A stretch of DNA of 64,000 bases from Shewanella basaltis (GCF_023283885.1 NZ_JAKILA010000025.1:1-64000), one strand, 5' to 3'. Counted from the first letter of the stretch, positions 18,431-29,387 are shown. A program made the numbers and translations. Notes: generated by a model from the letters alone, not told the origin.

Positions 18431-20563
18431 TTAGTGTGAGTAAAACTGGCGCCCTTCGGTTGCCATATTAACTAGCGTTTCACAAGGTGCAAAACGATCA
18501 CCATATAACGTTTGATAACTTCTTAGGGTTGCCACTAAATTACCTGCGCCTAGCGTATCAATATAACGGAATGGCCCGCCTAAAAATGGTGGGAAGCCAA
18601 TACCAAATATTGCGCCAATGTCACCGTCTCTTGGTGAGGCAATAATCCCCTCTTCAAGACAACGAACTGCTTCGTTTAGCATTTGGATGGTACAACGCTC
18701 TGCCACATCTTTCGCTTCTTTGTCTGACGCAATTAAGATATCAAGCACTTTGTAAACCGACTCATCAACCAGTTTTGCTTTCTTCGCTTTAGGTCCATAT
18801 TGATAGAACCCTTTACCATTTTTGCGCCCTTTACGGTCATCGCCTAGTAACTTGTCAAAAGCAGCTGGAGCCTTAAAGCGCTCACCGAGCTCTTTCTCTA
18901 AAATAGGTGAAATCTTAGCGCCAACGTCGATACCAACTTCATCAAGCAATGTCATTGGGCCAACAGGGAAACCAAACTTAACAAGAGCACGATCTAAATG
19001 TTCAACACGCTGGCCTTCTAATAACAACTGAGCGGCTTCGTTCATGTACAAGGCTAAGATACGGTTAACATAAAAACCTGCGCCATCTTGTACAACAATG
19101 GGCGTTTTACCTTGTTTGCGAGCAAACGCAACCGTTGTTGCGATGGTTTCAGGCGAAGTGGTTTTATGGGCAATCACTTCCACTAACGGCATTTTTTCTA
19201 CTGGTGAGAAATAATGCAAGCCAATAACATTTTCAGGACGGCTCGCCGCTGCGGCAATTTGGCCAATAGGTAGTGATGACGTATTAGAAGCAAAAATTGT
19301 ATGCTCACCACATTCACGCTCAACATCTTTCACCATTTGATGTTTAAGCGCTAAGTCTTCAAACACTGCTTCAACCACAATATCAGCGTCTTTAATGCCT
19401 GTGTATTCGGTAGTTGTCGTCATTAGCGACATAATATTGTCACGCACAGCGGGCGTCATATGGCGACGCTTCACACCTTTATCTAATAACTTGTATGCAT
19501 AAGATAACGCGTTGCTTAAGCCCTGTTCTGAAATGTCTTTAACACGTGCAGGAATTTTAGCTTTGGTTGTGGTAACAGAGGCGATACCACCGCCCATTAA
19601 GCCACCACCAAGTACCATCACCTTATTGACTTTACGTGGTTCAGCCCCCTCAGCACCGGTTTCTTTTTTCATCTCTGTGGTCGCAAAGAACAAACTACGT
19701 AATGCAGCCGACTCTTTGGACATCACTAAATTAGCAAAATGAGTCGCTTCAACCTCAAGCCCTTTCACCATACCTTTGTTCATGCCTTGACGAACACAAT
19801 CGATGATTTTAGCCGGTGCAGGATAATTACCTTGGGTTTTCTTCATCACCTGTTTACGGGCTTGATCAAACATAATATCGCGCGTAAACGAACTAGACTC
19901 TAAAAATTGATTAATTTTAGATTGCTTTACTGGCTTAGCCGCTTGCTTACCCTTTTTGGCTAGCTCAACCGCAGTTTCAACTAAAATGGAATTTGGTACC
20001 ACGTCATTCACTAAACCCATTTTTAATGCTTGTTTAGGACGAATTTGCTTGCCTGTTAACATCATGTCTAATGCCGTGGCAATACCGACTAATCGAGGCA
20101 AACGCTGTGTACCGCCGCCGCCAGGCAATAAACCTAATTGCACTTCTGGTACACCTAACATGGTCTTTTTGTCGTCACTACACACACGTAAATGACACGC
20201 TAACGCGAGCTCTAAGCCACCACCTAAACATGCGCCATTAATGGCTGCAACCACAGGGATTGATAAACCTTCAAGTTCAGAAAACACTACATGCCCTTGT
20301 TGAGATAAGGCTTTAGCATCTGCTTCGCTTTTACAGGCAGCCAGCATGGTAATATCGGCGCCAGCAACAAACGAATCCGCTTTACCAGAGGTCACCACTA
20401 AACCTTTAATGCTGCTGTCAGCTTTGATTTCAGCAAGGATTTCAGTGATTTCAGGACCAAATTCTGCTTTTAAGGTGTTCATGGTTTCACCAGGAACATC
20501 CATTGTTAAAATGGCAATACCATCTTCACGGCGCGCTAAATTAAATGTTTTTTCCATGCTCAT
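18431..20563 (-). CDS. fadJ: Fatty acid oxidation complex alpha subunit FadJ
   Basis: This 710-residue bifunctional protein has an N-terminal enoyl-CoA hydratase ([36 protein letters not shown] with its catalytic Glu) and a C-terminal 3-hydroxyacyl-CoA dehydrogenase with the NAD motif [12 protein letters not shown] and the [16 protein letters not shown] signature. It carries out the hydration and NAD-dependent oxidation steps of beta-oxidation and should assemble with FadI. The start at 20563 is chosen because GGTGGAG precedes it and the ATG overlaps the fadI stop (TAATG); a longer frame to 20611 lies inside fadI. The first-gene-thiolase order (fadI then fadJ) is that of the FadIJ, not the FadBA, complex. 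Confidence 0.95.
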   Translation of the reverse strand: MSMEKTFNLARREDGIAILTMDVPGETMNTLKAEFGPEITEILAEIKADSSIKGLVVTSGKADSFVAGADITMLAACKSEADAKALSQQGHVVFSELEGLSIPVVAAINGACLGGGLELALACHLRVCSDDKKTMLGVPEVQLGLLPGGGGTQRLPRLVGIATALDMMLTGKQIRPKQALKMGLVNDVVPNSILVETAVELAKKGKQAAKPVKQSKINQFLESSSFTRDIMFDQARKQVMKKTQGNYPAPAKIIDCVRQGMNKGMVKGLEVEATHFANLVMSKESAALRSLFFATTEMKKETGAEGAEPRKVNKVMVLGGGLMGGGIASVTTTKAKIPARVKDISEQGLSNALSYAYKLLDKGVKRRHMTPAVRDNIMSLMTTTTEYTGIKDADIVVEAVFEDLALKHQMVKDVERECGEHTIFASNTSSLPIGQIAAAASRPENVIGLHYFSPVEKMPLVEVIAHKTTSPETIATTVAFARKQGKTPIVVQDGAGFYVNRILALYMNEAAQLLLEGQRVEHLDRALVKFGFPVGPMTLLDEVGIDVGAKISPILEKELGERFKAPAAFDKLLGDDRKGRKNGKGFYQYGPKAKKAKLVDESVYKVLDILIASDKEAKDVAERCTIQMLNEAVRCLEEGIIASPRDGDIGAIFGIGFPPFLGGPFRYIDTLGAGNLVATLRSYQTLYGDRFAPCETLVNMATEGRQFYSH

Positions 20564-21873
20564 TACTCCACCTCTAAAATCATTGCTGCACCTAAACCAC
20601 CAGCAGCACACGCTGTTGCCAAACCAGTACCACCACCACGGCGTTTTAGTTCACGACACACCTGGGTGATCAAACGGGTACCTGTTGCGGCAAATGGATG
20701 GCCATAAGCCAGTGAGCCACCTAAAACGTTAAACTTACTCATATCAATTTCGCCAATCGCGCGGTTACGCCCCAGCTTTTCTTCAGCAAACTTTTTAGAA
20801 CCAAACATTTGCATGTTTGCTAATGTTTGTGCAGCAAAGGCTTCATGCATTTCAATTAAGGTTAAATCTTCCAATTCCATCCCCGCACGTTTAAGCGCTA
20901 ATGGCGTTGCATAAGAAGGCCCCATTAACATGTCTTGCCATACATCAATGGCGGTAAAGGCATAACTCTTAATGTAACCAATTGGCTGATAGCCCAACGC
21001 CTTCGCACGGCCTTCGCTCATTAAAATAATGGCCGAGGCACCATCGGTTAATGGCGTACTGTTTGCGGCTGTCACGCTTCCGTGTTTGCGGTCAAACGCA
21101 GGGCGTAATTTGGCATAAGACTCAAGTACCGAATTTTCACGAATGTTATTATCGCGGTCGATAAACTGCTTATAAGGTGGAATATGCGCCGTCATCACCT
21201 CTTGTTGCAGCACGCCAGAGTTCCATGTTTCAGTTGCGAGAGTATGTGAACGATGCGCTAATGCATCTTGATCGGCACGGCTAATATTATATGTTTTCGC
21301 CATTTGCTCTGCCGTTTGCCCCATAGACAAACCTGTTGAGTATTCAGCAACGGCTGGCGGTACTGGCATTAAATCTTTTAGCCCTAAACGACGAGCAATC
21401 GCAAACTTTTGCTTAAAGGTGCGTGCTTTATTAAGGTCAACCAATGCATGAGCTAATTTTTTAGACACGCCAATGGGTAATACAGACGATGAATCAGAAC
21501 CACCTGCCAAACCGATTTCAATATTGCCGGTCATGATTGATTCTGCGACGTTAACCGCCGATTGAAAACTCGTCGCACAGGCACGTGTCACTGAATAAGC
21601 ATCCGTTGACACATTCATGCCCGTACCTAATACAATTTCACGGGCAATGTTTGGCGCTGCAGGCATTTGTACCACTTGGCCATACACTAACTGCTCAATA
21701 AGCTGAGGGTCAATTTCAGAGCGAGACAGCAACTCGTTTACCACCATTTTGCCCATATCCAGCGCAGAAACACCATGGAAAGCAGTAGCTTGTTTAGCAA
21801 ATGGAGTCCGTAAGCCGGCAACAATCGCAATGCGTTCGCCCCGGGCATTTGTTACCTGTTGTCTATCACTCAT
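20563..21873 (-). CDS. fadI: Acetyl-CoA acyltransferase FadI (thiolase)
   Basis: This 436-residue thiolase is the beta subunit of the complex. The nucleophilic cysteine is in [15 protein letters not shown] near residue 98, the histidine in [11 protein letters not shown], and the second cysteine in [10 protein letters not shown] at the C-terminus. It cleaves 3-ketoacyl-CoA to acetyl-CoA and a shortened acyl-CoA. The length fits FadI, which is longer than FadA. It is the first gene of the operon, is translationally coupled to fadJ, and carries FadR-like and PsrA-like sites upstream. Confidence 0.95.
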   Translation of the reverse strand: MSDRQQVTNARGERIAIVAGLRTPFAKQATAFHGVSALDMGKMVVNELLSRSEIDPQLIEQLVYGQVVQMPAAPNIAREIVLGTGMNVSTDAYSVTRACATSFQSAVNVAESIMTGNIEIGLAGGSDSSSVLPIGVSKKLAHALVDLNKARTFKQKFAIARRLGLKDLMPVPPAVAEYSTGLSMGQTAEQMAKTYNISRADQDALAHRSHTLATETWNSGVLQQEVMTAHIPPYKQFIDRDNNIRENSVLESYAKLRPAFDRKHGSVTAANSTPLTDGASAIILMSEGRAKALGYQPIGYIKSYAFTAIDVWQDMLMGPSYATPLALKRAGMELEDLTLIEMHEAFAAQTLANMQMFGSKKFAEEKLGRNRAIGEIDMSKFNVLGGSLAYGHPFAATGTRLITQVCRELKRRGGGTGLATACAAGGLGAAMILEVE

Positions 21874-21939
21874 ATGTCACCCTTCTATTATTGTTAGCTC
21901 ATCAAGGCAGAGCCGATAAGTATTGTATTTTGCCAGTTT

Positions 21940-21956
21940 ATCTGGTCAGACCATCA
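21940..21956. promoter_or_regulatory. FadR-like operator upstream of fadI
   Basis: ATCTGGTCAGACCATCA closely matches the known FadR operator core, with TGGTC and GACC as half-sites. It is 67-83 bp before the fadI start. FadR would repress fadIJ until long-chain acyl-CoA is present. Confidence 0.7.
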
Positions 21957-21993
21957 AAGTGTGACCTGATTCTAACTTTTTATTGAATAGTTT

Positions 21994-22007
21994 TAAACAG
22001 GCGTTTA
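21994..22007. promoter_or_regulatory. PsrA-like operator upstream of fadI
   Basis: TAAACAGGCGTTTA is an inverted repeat with AAAC-N4-GTTT, the arrangement known for PsrA, a fatty-acid-responsive TetR-type repressor. It is 38 bp further from the gene than the FadR-like site. The assignment is by motif only. Confidence 0.5.
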
Positions 22008-22123
22008 CAACTATCTGATTCATTAATAGTTAAAATATGTTAATCCTACTAGCCAAAAACCCATAGACTTCATAACATAGGCTTCAATAACCCCAATGCC
22101 AACTAAATAAATTGAGTACAGCT

Positions 22124-23080
22124 ATGCCGTTAAGTCGTTTCCACTCACTGCGCACCTATTTAGATACTGTTGTGTTAGGCCAGCCCGTATTAACCGAGAA
22201 CCTATTAATTGCGCTTATTGCCAATGGCCATTTATTAGTTGAAGGCCCACCAGGTTTAGCAAAAACCCGTGCAGTTAAAGCGCTTTGTGACGGGGTTGAA
22301 GGTGAATTCCACCGCATTCAATTTACACCAGATTTATTACCTGCCGATTTAACTGGTACCGATATTTATCGTCAACAAACCGGTACATTTGAATTTGAAG
22401 CAGGACCGATTTTTCACAATCTTATTTTAGCTGATGAAATAAACCGCGCACCGGCAAAAGTGCAATCTGCATTACTAGAGGCAATGGCGGAAGGCCAAGT
22501 AACCGTGGGGAAAAACAGTTATCCATTACCACCACTCTTTTTAGTAATGGCGACGCAAAACCCACTTGAAAACGAAGGCACTTACCCCTTGCCTGAAGCG
22601 CAATTAGACCGTTTTTTAATGCACTTAAATCTTGACTATCCTAGTGCAGAAACCGAATGTGAAATTTTGCGTCAATCACGTAAAGAAGCCCAAACGCATC
22701 AATTACCCACCATTGACCCTGTGGCTCAAGCTGATGTTTTTGCCGCCCGAGATCAGGCACTAGAGATTTATTTAGCCGATCCGTTAGAGCAATACATCGT
22801 TGAAATTATTATGGCAACACGCCAACCTGCACGTTACAGCAGCGAGCTCGCTAAATGGTTAGAATATGGTGTTAGTCCACGTGCAACCATTTCATTAGAA
22901 CGTTGCGCTCGAGCTAGAGCTTGGCTAAACGATCGTGATTTTGTGTCACCTGAAGACATTCAAGCCGTCGCACCTAATGTATTGCGCCACCGTTTGTTGT
23001 TAAGTTATCAAGCACAAGCTGAAGGTGTCACTGCCGATCAGGTTATCAACCACATTCTAAGTCAAGTAGCTGTACCATAA
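22124..23080 (+). CDS. MoxR-family AAA+ ATPase
   Basis: This 318-residue ATPase has Walker A GPPGLAKTR (residues 41-49), Walker B ILADEINRAP (102-110) and sensor 1 ATQNPLENEGTYPLPEAQLDRF. MoxR proteins act with von Willebrand proteins as chaperone-like complexes; here all the partners follow. A TTG at 22112 is in frame, but the ATG at 22124 fits family length and is preferred. It is the first gene of the Bat operon, divergent from fadI. Confidence 0.9.
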   Translation: MPLSRFHSLRTYLDTVVLGQPVLTENLLIALIANGHLLVEGPPGLAKTRAVKALCDGVEGEFHRIQFTPDLLPADLTGTDIYRQQTGTFEFEAGPIFHNLILADEINRAPAKVQSALLEAMAEGQVTVGKNSYPLPPLFLVMATQNPLENEGTYPLPEAQLDRFLMHLNLDYPSAETECEILRQSRKEAQTHQLPTIDPVAQADVFAARDQALEIYLADPLEQYIVEIIMATRQPARYSSELAKWLEYGVSPRATISLERCARARAWLNDRDFVSPEDIQAVAPNVLRHRLLLSYQAQAEGVTADQVINHILSQVAVP

Positions 23081-23122
23081 AGGCGCAATTGCAATGTTGA
23101 TATTAGCAAATACGGTAGGGCT

Positions 23123-24058
23123 ATGATGCAAGATATCCAGTCATTGCCACTTTACAGCGATGGTGTAAACCTCACCGAGCAAGAACTCATTGCGTGTCAA
23201 AGTTTATCAAGGGCAATTCCGGACCGACAATCACGAGCGAAAGCTGCCTTGTCAGGCCATCGCAATAGCCTAATTAAAGGCCGTGGAATGGAATTTGCTG
23301 AAGTACGTCATTACCAAAATGGTGATGACGTTCGCACGATTGACTGGCGAGTCACGGCTCGCACAGGGGTTGCTCATACCAAGTTGTTTGTTGAAGAGCG
23401 TGAGCGCCCTATCCTACTACTCATTGACCTAAGCCATAGTGCTTATTTTGGTTCGCGCCTTTTATTGCAGTCAGTGCAAATTGCCCACCTTGCGACCACC
23501 CTTGGTTGGAATGCGATTAATCATGGCGACCGCTTAGGGGCAATTATTGCGAGTGAGACAACACATTTAGAACTCAAACCACGCAGCCGTCGTCAGGGTA
23601 TTTTACAGTTAACATCAGGGTTAATTGATGTCCATCAACAACAACTAAACCAAATTAATCAGTTGGTCTCAGCACCAGATCATCTGTTTAAAGCCTGCCA
23701 GCGATTAGAACGTATTGCTAAACCAGGGTCTTTAATTTGGATTATTAGTGACGGCCAACATATTAATCAGCAATGTTTAGCGCCGCTTACTGAGCTGTCA
23801 CGTCACTGCGATATTGGCGCATTTGTGGTTACCGATCCACTAAGGCAAGGTACATTAGCCTTGCCCAAACAGTTCACTTTACCGGTACGAGATGGCCAAC
23901 AGCAATTAACCTTAACGCGCCAAAGTTATGATGCATGGTTAACAAATCAGCAATCACAACAACAGCAATTTATTAGCTTAATGAATTTGATTAAAGTACA
24001 ACCTAGATTAATTGATGCAGCTAAACCACTCAGCGCCCAATTGGATATTCTTCGTTAA
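23123..24058 (+). CDS. DUF58 protein of the Bat operon
   Basis: This 311-residue protein carries the DUF58 signature GRGMEFAEVRHYQNGDDVRTIDW and then a VWA-like fold with LLIDLSHSA, a partial metal-site pattern. The family invariably accompanies MoxR ATPases. There is no membrane helix. Its role in the complex is unknown. It starts at 23123 with a second ATG directly after; the stop overlaps the next start (TAATG). Confidence 0.88.
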   Translation: MMQDIQSLPLYSDGVNLTEQELIACQSLSRAIPDRQSRAKAALSGHRNSLIKGRGMEFAEVRHYQNGDDVRTIDWRVTARTGVAHTKLFVEERERPILLLIDLSHSAYFGSRLLLQSVQIAHLATTLGWNAINHGDRLGAIIASETTHLELKPRSRRQGILQLTSGLIDVHQQQLNQINQLVSAPDHLFKACQRLERIAKPGSLIWIISDGQHINQQCLAPLTELSRHCDIGAFVVTDPLRQGTLALPKQFTLPVRDGQQQLTLTRQSYDAWLTNQQSQQQQFISLMNLIKVQPRLIDAAKPLSAQLDILR

Positions 24059-24600
24059 TGACAACCTCAAATTTGCCAATGTCGCCAACAACGCCCAATA
24101 CCAGTGCTTCACCATTAGCACAGTTAAACGACATCCAATTACCCGATCCCATCAGCGCTATGCCTATTGCGCCGGGTTATTGGATTATTGCAACCTTAAT
24201 TATCGCAATTGCAATATGGTTTACTTACCGAGTATACAAACAATATCAATATCATGCGCCAAGAAAATTGGCATTATCCCTGCTCAATCAATACGACATA
24301 AACGATGAAAACTTTGCAACTCAAGTGAACAGTTTACTAAAACGTACAGCCATGACATATCTACCACGAGAAAACCTAGCCAAATTAAATGGTCAGCCTT
24401 GGTTTGACTGGTTAGACAGCAGACTGCCAAGCAAACAGCAGCATATAATAGGCACATTGCTGTTCAAGCGTCATCAAGCAAATGGACTCACTTTGGACGA
24501 AAAACAACAATTAGCTATGTTAGCAAAACTGTGGCTAAGCAATAAACAGTCTTTTAGTGATCATACATTAACAGCCAACCATCACGCGCAGGAGGCCTAA
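24058..24600 (+). CDS. DUF4381 membrane protein
   Basis: This 180-residue protein has one membrane helix (YWIIATLIIAIAIWFTYRVY, about residues 41-60) after a Pro/Ser/Thr-rich N-terminus containing LNDIQLPDPISAMPIAPGYW, the usual DUF4381 start. The C-terminal part is helical. It is found only in operons of this type. Both ends overlap neighbours by one base (TAATG), implying tight translational coupling. Confidence 0.85.
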   Translation: MTTSNLPMSPTTPNTSASPLAQLNDIQLPDPISAMPIAPGYWIIATLIIAIAIWFTYRVYKQYQYHAPRKLALSLLNQYDINDENFATQVNSLLKRTAMTYLPRENLAKLNGQPWFDWLDSRLPSKQQHIIGTLLFKRHQANGLTLDEKQQLAMLAKLWLSNKQSFSDHTLTANHHAQEA

Positions 24601-25598
24601 TGTTAGCATTATATTGGCCATGGTTACTGCTGCTATTACCTTTGCCGTTATTCATCAAAAAAACCAAAGCTAACGATGTGGGTGGACACTTACAAATTCC
24701 TGGTATTGCAAGTGGCATTACCGTCACTCATACCTCAAAAAATAAGCAAAGCCGCAAAGCCTATTGGTTAATGTGGGCACTTTTATTAATCGCCATAGCT
24801 AGACCACAATGGCTAGGCGATCCAATTGAATTGCCATCAAAAGGCCGCGACCTTATGTTAGCAGTTGATTTATCTGGCAGTATGCAAATTGAAGATATGG
24901 TAATTAATGGCCAGACGGTTAATCGTTTTAGCTTAATCCAGCATGTGCTCAGTGACTTTATTGAGCGCCGTAAAGGCGACAGGCTCGGATTAATTTTGTT
25001 TGCAGATCATGCTTATTTACAAGCGCCATTAACCCAAGATAGGCGTTCAGTTGCGACCTTTTTGGACGATGCGCAAATAGGCCTCGTGGGCAAGCAAACG
25101 GCCATAGGCGAAGCCATCGCACTGGCGGTAAAACGCTTTGATCAAGTAGACGAAAGTAACCGGGTATTAATTTTATTAACCGACGGTTCTAATAATGCTG
25201 GTAATATAGAGCCAGAAGTCGCCGCGCAAATTGCCGCTAAACGCAATATTACCATTTACACTATAGGTGTCGGCGCCGAAGTACTAGAACGGCGCACCAT
25301 ATTTGGTAAAGAACGCATCAACCCCTCAATGGATTTAGACGAAACCCAATTGAAAAAACTCGCCGAAATGACCAATGGTTATTATTTTAGAGCGCGTAAC
25401 AGTGAAGAATTAAACAACATTTATCAGCAAATTGATAAACTCGAACCCGTTAGCCGTGATCAACTCAGTTATCGACCGAAAAGTGAGCTTTTCTATTGGC
25501 CGTTATTATTATCATTACTCGTCAGTTTGCTCATCGTATTACAGCAACAATGGCCAACAATTTTTGCCTCTAAGCATGCCAACAAGGAGGCCAATTAA
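24600..25598 (+). CDS. BatA-like von Willebrand A membrane protein
   Basis: This 332-residue protein has two N-terminal hydrophobic stretches, a VWA domain with a complete metal-site motif DLSGS (residues 90-94) and the LTDGSNNAG loop, and a C-terminal membrane helix (YWPLLLSLLVSLLIVLQQ). The VWA domain probably binds a divalent metal and partner proteins. Its position after DUF58 and DUF4381 and before the second VWA gene matches known Bat operons. Confidence 0.9.
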   Translation: MLALYWPWLLLLLPLPLFIKKTKANDVGGHLQIPGIASGITVTHTSKNKQSRKAYWLMWALLLIAIARPQWLGDPIELPSKGRDLMLAVDLSGSMQIEDMVINGQTVNRFSLIQHVLSDFIERRKGDRLGLILFADHAYLQAPLTQDRRSVATFLDDAQIGLVGKQTAIGEAIALAVKRFDQVDESNRVLILLTDGSNNAGNIEPEVAAQIAAKRNITIYTIGVGAEVLERRTIFGKERINPSMDLDETQLKKLAEMTNGYYFRARNSEELNNIYQQIDKLEPVSRDQLSYRPKSELFYWPLLLSLLVSLLIVLQQQWPTIFASKHANKEAN

Positions 25599-25600
25599 TT

Positions 25601-27709
25601 ATGGTGCATTTTATTCGACCTGAATGGCTACTCGCCTTGCTACCTGTGGCTGTCATTAGTTTATTATTTTGGCGCAGGCACAGCCAACAATCCGCCTGGA
25701 AACAATACATAGCACCACACTTAAGCCAACTGTTAATCACACAAAGTGTGACAAATACAAGTCAGCCTAAATGGTTGCTCATTGCTTGCTGGTTAATTGC
25801 CGTTATTGCATTGGCTGGCCCTGCAGTTAACAAACAAAACTTACCTGTATTTGCCACTGAACAAGGCAGAGTACTGATCATGGACATGTCTTTGTCCATG
25901 TACGCGACTGATTTAAGTCCAAATCGATTATCTTATGCTCGTTTTCGTGCCACAGATCTATTAGCCGAATTAAAAGAAGGTGAAACCGGCCTTATCGCAT
26001 ACGCAGGTGATGCTTACACCATTAGCCCATTAACCCGCGATACGGCAACCATTCTTAATTTATTACCCACTCTTTCACCAGAAATTATGCCAACTAGAGG
26101 TTCAAATTTAGCGTCTGCCCTGGCATTAGCTGAAAACCTATTAGCTCAAGGTGGACATGTACGAGGTGATATTATTTTAATGACTGACGGCGTATCAGAC
26201 AGCCAATTTAATCAAGCCGCTAAAGCATTAAAAAACAGCCGTTACCGATTATCGATTATGGCCTTTGGTAGTCAACAAGGCGCACCGATCAGCCTAGGTG
26301 ATGGCCAATTACTGCGCGATAACAGTGACGAAGTCGTCGTGGCTAAAACAGATTATGGTTTATTGCAAAAACTTGCTCAGCAACATCAAGGTATATTAGT
26401 GCCTGCTCAAACTGACGGGAGTGATATCGATACCTTAACAGATTGGTTAGCTGTAGAAGGTGACGCCACAGAAACCGATCTCGCCGGTGAAGCCTGGCAA
26501 GATTTAGGCCCCTATTTAGCACTATTACTCGTATTACCTATGCTAATGAGTTTCAAACAAGGGTTACTTAACACCATATTAAATCCACTGTTTGTTCTTG
26601 GTACTGTGCTCAGTGTAAACATGCTTAACAGTCAACCGGCACAAGCTTCGATTTGGCAAGACCTATGGCAGACTCAAGATCAACAAGCCCAATCGGCATT
26701 TAAGCAAGGTGAGTATGCACAAGCTGCTAACACATTCGAAAATCAGCAATGGCAGGCATCAGCCCATTATAAAGCCGGTGATTATCAACAAGCGCTTAAC
26801 GGTTTCGAGCAAGACAACAGTGCCACAGGCTTATACAATCAAGGCAACGCACTTATGCAGCTTAACGATTACCAAGAAGCCATAAAGCGTTATCAACAAG
26901 CAATTGAATTACAATCGCCTTTTAATGAGGCGCAAGAAAATCTCGCATTAGCAAAGCAATTGCTCGAGCAACAACAGCAATCTGAGCAATCACAGTCTTC
27001 AGAGCAAAACCAGCCAGAAAATGGCGAGCAATCAAGCAACGATAATTCTGGCCAATCTCAAGAAAATAATCATTCATCACCCTCTGAACAATCAGAACAA
27101 ACGAGTGATGAGCAACAAAATCAACAGAGCGAACCGCAATCACAAAATGAGCAACACAATGAGGGTCAACAGCAGTCGCAACAAGATCAATCCAGTGAAC
27201 AAGACGCTCGCTCGCAAAATGGCTCATCCACTAATGAGCAACAAGACAACCAGCAACCGTCTGACGCTGAACAACAAGCAGATAGCACACAAGAGTCCAA
27301 TGACAATAATTCAGCATCAGATCAGCAATCTGCTGCCAACGGCGAGCAACATGAGCAACCATCTCAACAAACAGGCAAACAACCTAGCGACACAGAACCA
27401 TTAAGTAATGAAGCCAGTATGCAAGCGGCAGCAGAAGCGGTGGAAGATGAAGCAAATCAGCAACCACAGCAAAAAAGTGCCAATGCAGCCAATGCAGCCA
27501 ATGACATGACTGCCGAACAACCACAAGGTTCAACTTCTGAAGTGATTTCGGCATCACAAGTCAACCCAGATGACCTTCCAGCAGATATGCAACGAGCATT
27601 GCGTGCTATTAGCGAAGATCCACAAGTGCTCATACGCAATAAAATGCAGCTTGAATATCAAAAACGTCGTCAAAATAGTCAACCGTCTAAGGATAATGAA
27701 CAGTGGTAA
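25601..27709 (+). CDS. BatB-BatC fusion: VWA domain, TPR repeats and Gln/Ser/Asn-rich tail
   Basis: This 702-residue protein joins two Bat activities. Residues 1-75 include two membrane helices; a VWA domain follows with DMSLS at 95-99 in place of the canonical DxSGS. After another membrane segment (PYLALLLVLPMLMSF) and a signal-like hydrophobic stretch come TPR-like units near residues 365-450 (AYNQG-type repeats such as GLYNQGNALMQLNDYQEAI). Residues 452-640 are low complexity, dominated by Gln, Ser, Asn and Glu. The tail ends with a conserved-looking DLPADMQRALRAISEDPQVL segment. The start at 25601 has AAGGAGG upstream. Confidence 0.9.
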   Translation: MVHFIRPEWLLALLPVAVISLLFWRRHSQQSAWKQYIAPHLSQLLITQSVTNTSQPKWLLIACWLIAVIALAGPAVNKQNLPVFATEQGRVLIMDMSLSMYATDLSPNRLSYARFRATDLLAELKEGETGLIAYAGDAYTISPLTRDTATILNLLPTLSPEIMPTRGSNLASALALAENLLAQGGHVRGDIILMTDGVSDSQFNQAAKALKNSRYRLSIMAFGSQQGAPISLGDGQLLRDNSDEVVVAKTDYGLLQKLAQQHQGILVPAQTDGSDIDTLTDWLAVEGDATETDLAGEAWQDLGPYLALLLVLPMLMSFKQGLLNTILNPLFVLGTVLSVNMLNSQPAQASIWQDLWQTQDQQAQSAFKQGEYAQAANTFENQQWQASAHYKAGDYQQALNGFEQDNSATGLYNQGNALMQLNDYQEAIKRYQQAIELQSPFNEAQENLALAKQLLEQQQQSEQSQSSEQNQPENGEQSSNDNSGQSQENNHSSPSEQSEQTSDEQQNQQSEPQSQNEQHNEGQQQSQQDQSSEQDARSQNGSSTNEQQDNQQPSDAEQQADSTQESNDNNSASDQQSAANGEQHEQPSQQTGKQPSDTEPLSNEASMQAAAEAVEDEANQQPQQKSANAANAANDMTAEQPQGSTSEVISASQVNPDDLPADMQRALRAISEDPQVLIRNKMQLEYQKRRQNSQPSKDNEQW

Positions 27710-29334
27710 TCAGAACTCTATTTAGCCTATTGCTATTTATCGTTACCTCACCCGCTTTTGCACTGACCCAAGTGCAAGCCACCGTCGACAGAAACCCCGT
27801 GGCTGAAGGTGAATACTTTGTGCTTGATATTGTAGCTGACGACGATCTCAATGCTGGTGCACTCGACACATCTGTTTTATTAGATGATTTTATTGTGGGC
27901 AGAACCAGTGTGGGTCGTAGCACTAAAATGGTGAATTTTGACACAACAAGAGAAACCCGTTGGCAAGTGTTATTGTCACCAAAATCAACAGGCACCGTCA
28001 TCATCCCGGCATTTACCATCAACAATATCAGTTCCGCCCCCATCACATTAAAAGTAATGCCCTCTGGAGCATCTGCTGATGAAATCGAAAATGTGTTTAT
28101 TAAAGTAGAAACAAATGCCTCTGAAGCTTATGTGGGACAACTTATCACTTACAAGGTTAAATTGTACCTGGCTGTCGAACTTCAGCGCGGCGTATTAAGT
28201 GCGCCCGCCGTTGAAGGCGCTCAAATTAAACAAATTGGCGAAGATAAAGACAATAGTGAAATACTTGATGGTCGCCGCTTTAGGGTAATTGAGCGCACCT
28301 ACGGCATTATTGCCGATCTGCCGGGCGAACTTGTCATCAATGGCGCTAGTTTTTCTGGGGATGTGTTAGTTGAAGCGCCGCGCCGTGGTGGCATGTTTGG
28401 TTTTAATGAAAGCCGCCCAATGCAAACAGAAGCTGAACGCGAAGTGATTCAAATTAACTCTACGCCGCCAAGTTATCAAGGTAAATGGCTGGTGAGCGAC
28501 ATCGCCATGTTAAAAGAAACGTGGCCAGAAGATGTGACAGAGTTTGAAGTGGGCAGCCCAATCACTCGCACAATTAGCCTTATAGCCTCTAATACGGACG
28601 ATACTAGCCTGCCGGACATTGACATTCCACTTGCACCAGGGTTAAAGGCCTACCCAGAAAAACCCGTCAGACAAACATTTGTGCGTGACAATCAAGTGGT
28701 ATCACAGTACAGCTTAACCACAGCCATTGTGCCTACAAAACCGGGCACCTATACGCTCCCAGAAATTCGCGTACCTTGGTGGAATCCACACCTTAAAAAA
28801 CAACAATATGCCACCTTACCCGAAAGAACCATTAAGGTAATCGGCAGTAGCGCCACACCCACCGACATCCCTGCAGCAGACAGTTTTAGTCCCGCAACCA
28901 CCCAGGGATATTGGCCCATCGCCGCCGCGGTATTTGCCTCACTGTGGCTGATAACCCTAGTGTTATGGCGCAAAGCTGTGGCTGCAAGTTATGCTGTTAA
29001 TCCTCAAGCAAGCCCAAAAAAAATCAATACACAGAGAAAAACGGCCACCACAGGCTTAAATAACATTATTCACGCCTGTGATAAAAATGACAGTAGTGCC
29101 GCCATTGCCGCTGTGCAAGCCTATTTTAGCGAGCGTTTAGGTCAGCCCATGACACTGAGCCAAATTAGTGAATTATCTGCGCCACTTGCCAGCGCCATCA
29201 AGAAACTGCAAGCAGACAAATATAGCCGCCACCCGCAATCTATGGACAAAAAATCGCTCATGGATGCAATTTTGGCATACAAAAACCAACCGCAGGCCAG
29301 TAAAAAATCATTAATAGCCGATCTGAACCCGTAA
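27703..29334 (+). CDS. BatD-family protein
   Basis: This 543-residue protein has a signal peptide (LFSLLLFIVTSPAFA), a long beta-rich periplasmic region starting QVQATVDRNPVAEGEYF, and a membrane helix near residue 410 (WPIAAAVFASLWLITLVLW) before a cytoplasmic tail. This is the BatD layout. It probably forms the periplasmic part of the complex. The start is a GTG at 27703 with AAGGA upstream, overlapping the previous gene by seven bases. It ends the operon. Confidence 0.88.
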   Translation: MVIRTLFSLLLFIVTSPAFALTQVQATVDRNPVAEGEYFVLDIVADDDLNAGALDTSVLLDDFIVGRTSVGRSTKMVNFDTTRETRWQVLLSPKSTGTVIIPAFTINNISSAPITLKVMPSGASADEIENVFIKVETNASEAYVGQLITYKVKLYLAVELQRGVLSAPAVEGAQIKQIGEDKDNSEILDGRRFRVIERTYGIIADLPGELVINGASFSGDVLVEAPRRGGMFGFNESRPMQTEAEREVIQINSTPPSYQGKWLVSDIAMLKETWPEDVTEFEVGSPITRTISLIASNTDDTSLPDIDIPLAPGLKAYPEKPVRQTFVRDNQVVSQYSLTTAIVPTKPGTYTLPEIRVPWWNPHLKKQQYATLPERTIKVIGSSATPTDIPAADSFSPATTQGYWPIAAAVFASLWLITLVLWRKAVAASYAVNPQASPKKINTQRKTATTGLNNIIHACDKNDSSAAIAAVQAYFSERLGQPMTLSQISELSAPLASAIKKLQADKYSRHPQSMDKKSLMDAILAYKNQPQASKKSLIADLNP

Positions 29335-29387
29335 CAATAAAACTCAGTAAATAAAGTGAGGGGATTTTTGCAATACATTATTGTGTC

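Noticed and set aside
27021..27404. Asn/Lys-rich 127-residue frame inside the BatB-BatC gene
   Set aside because: It is a shifted reading of the low-complexity Gln/Ser-rich coding segment.
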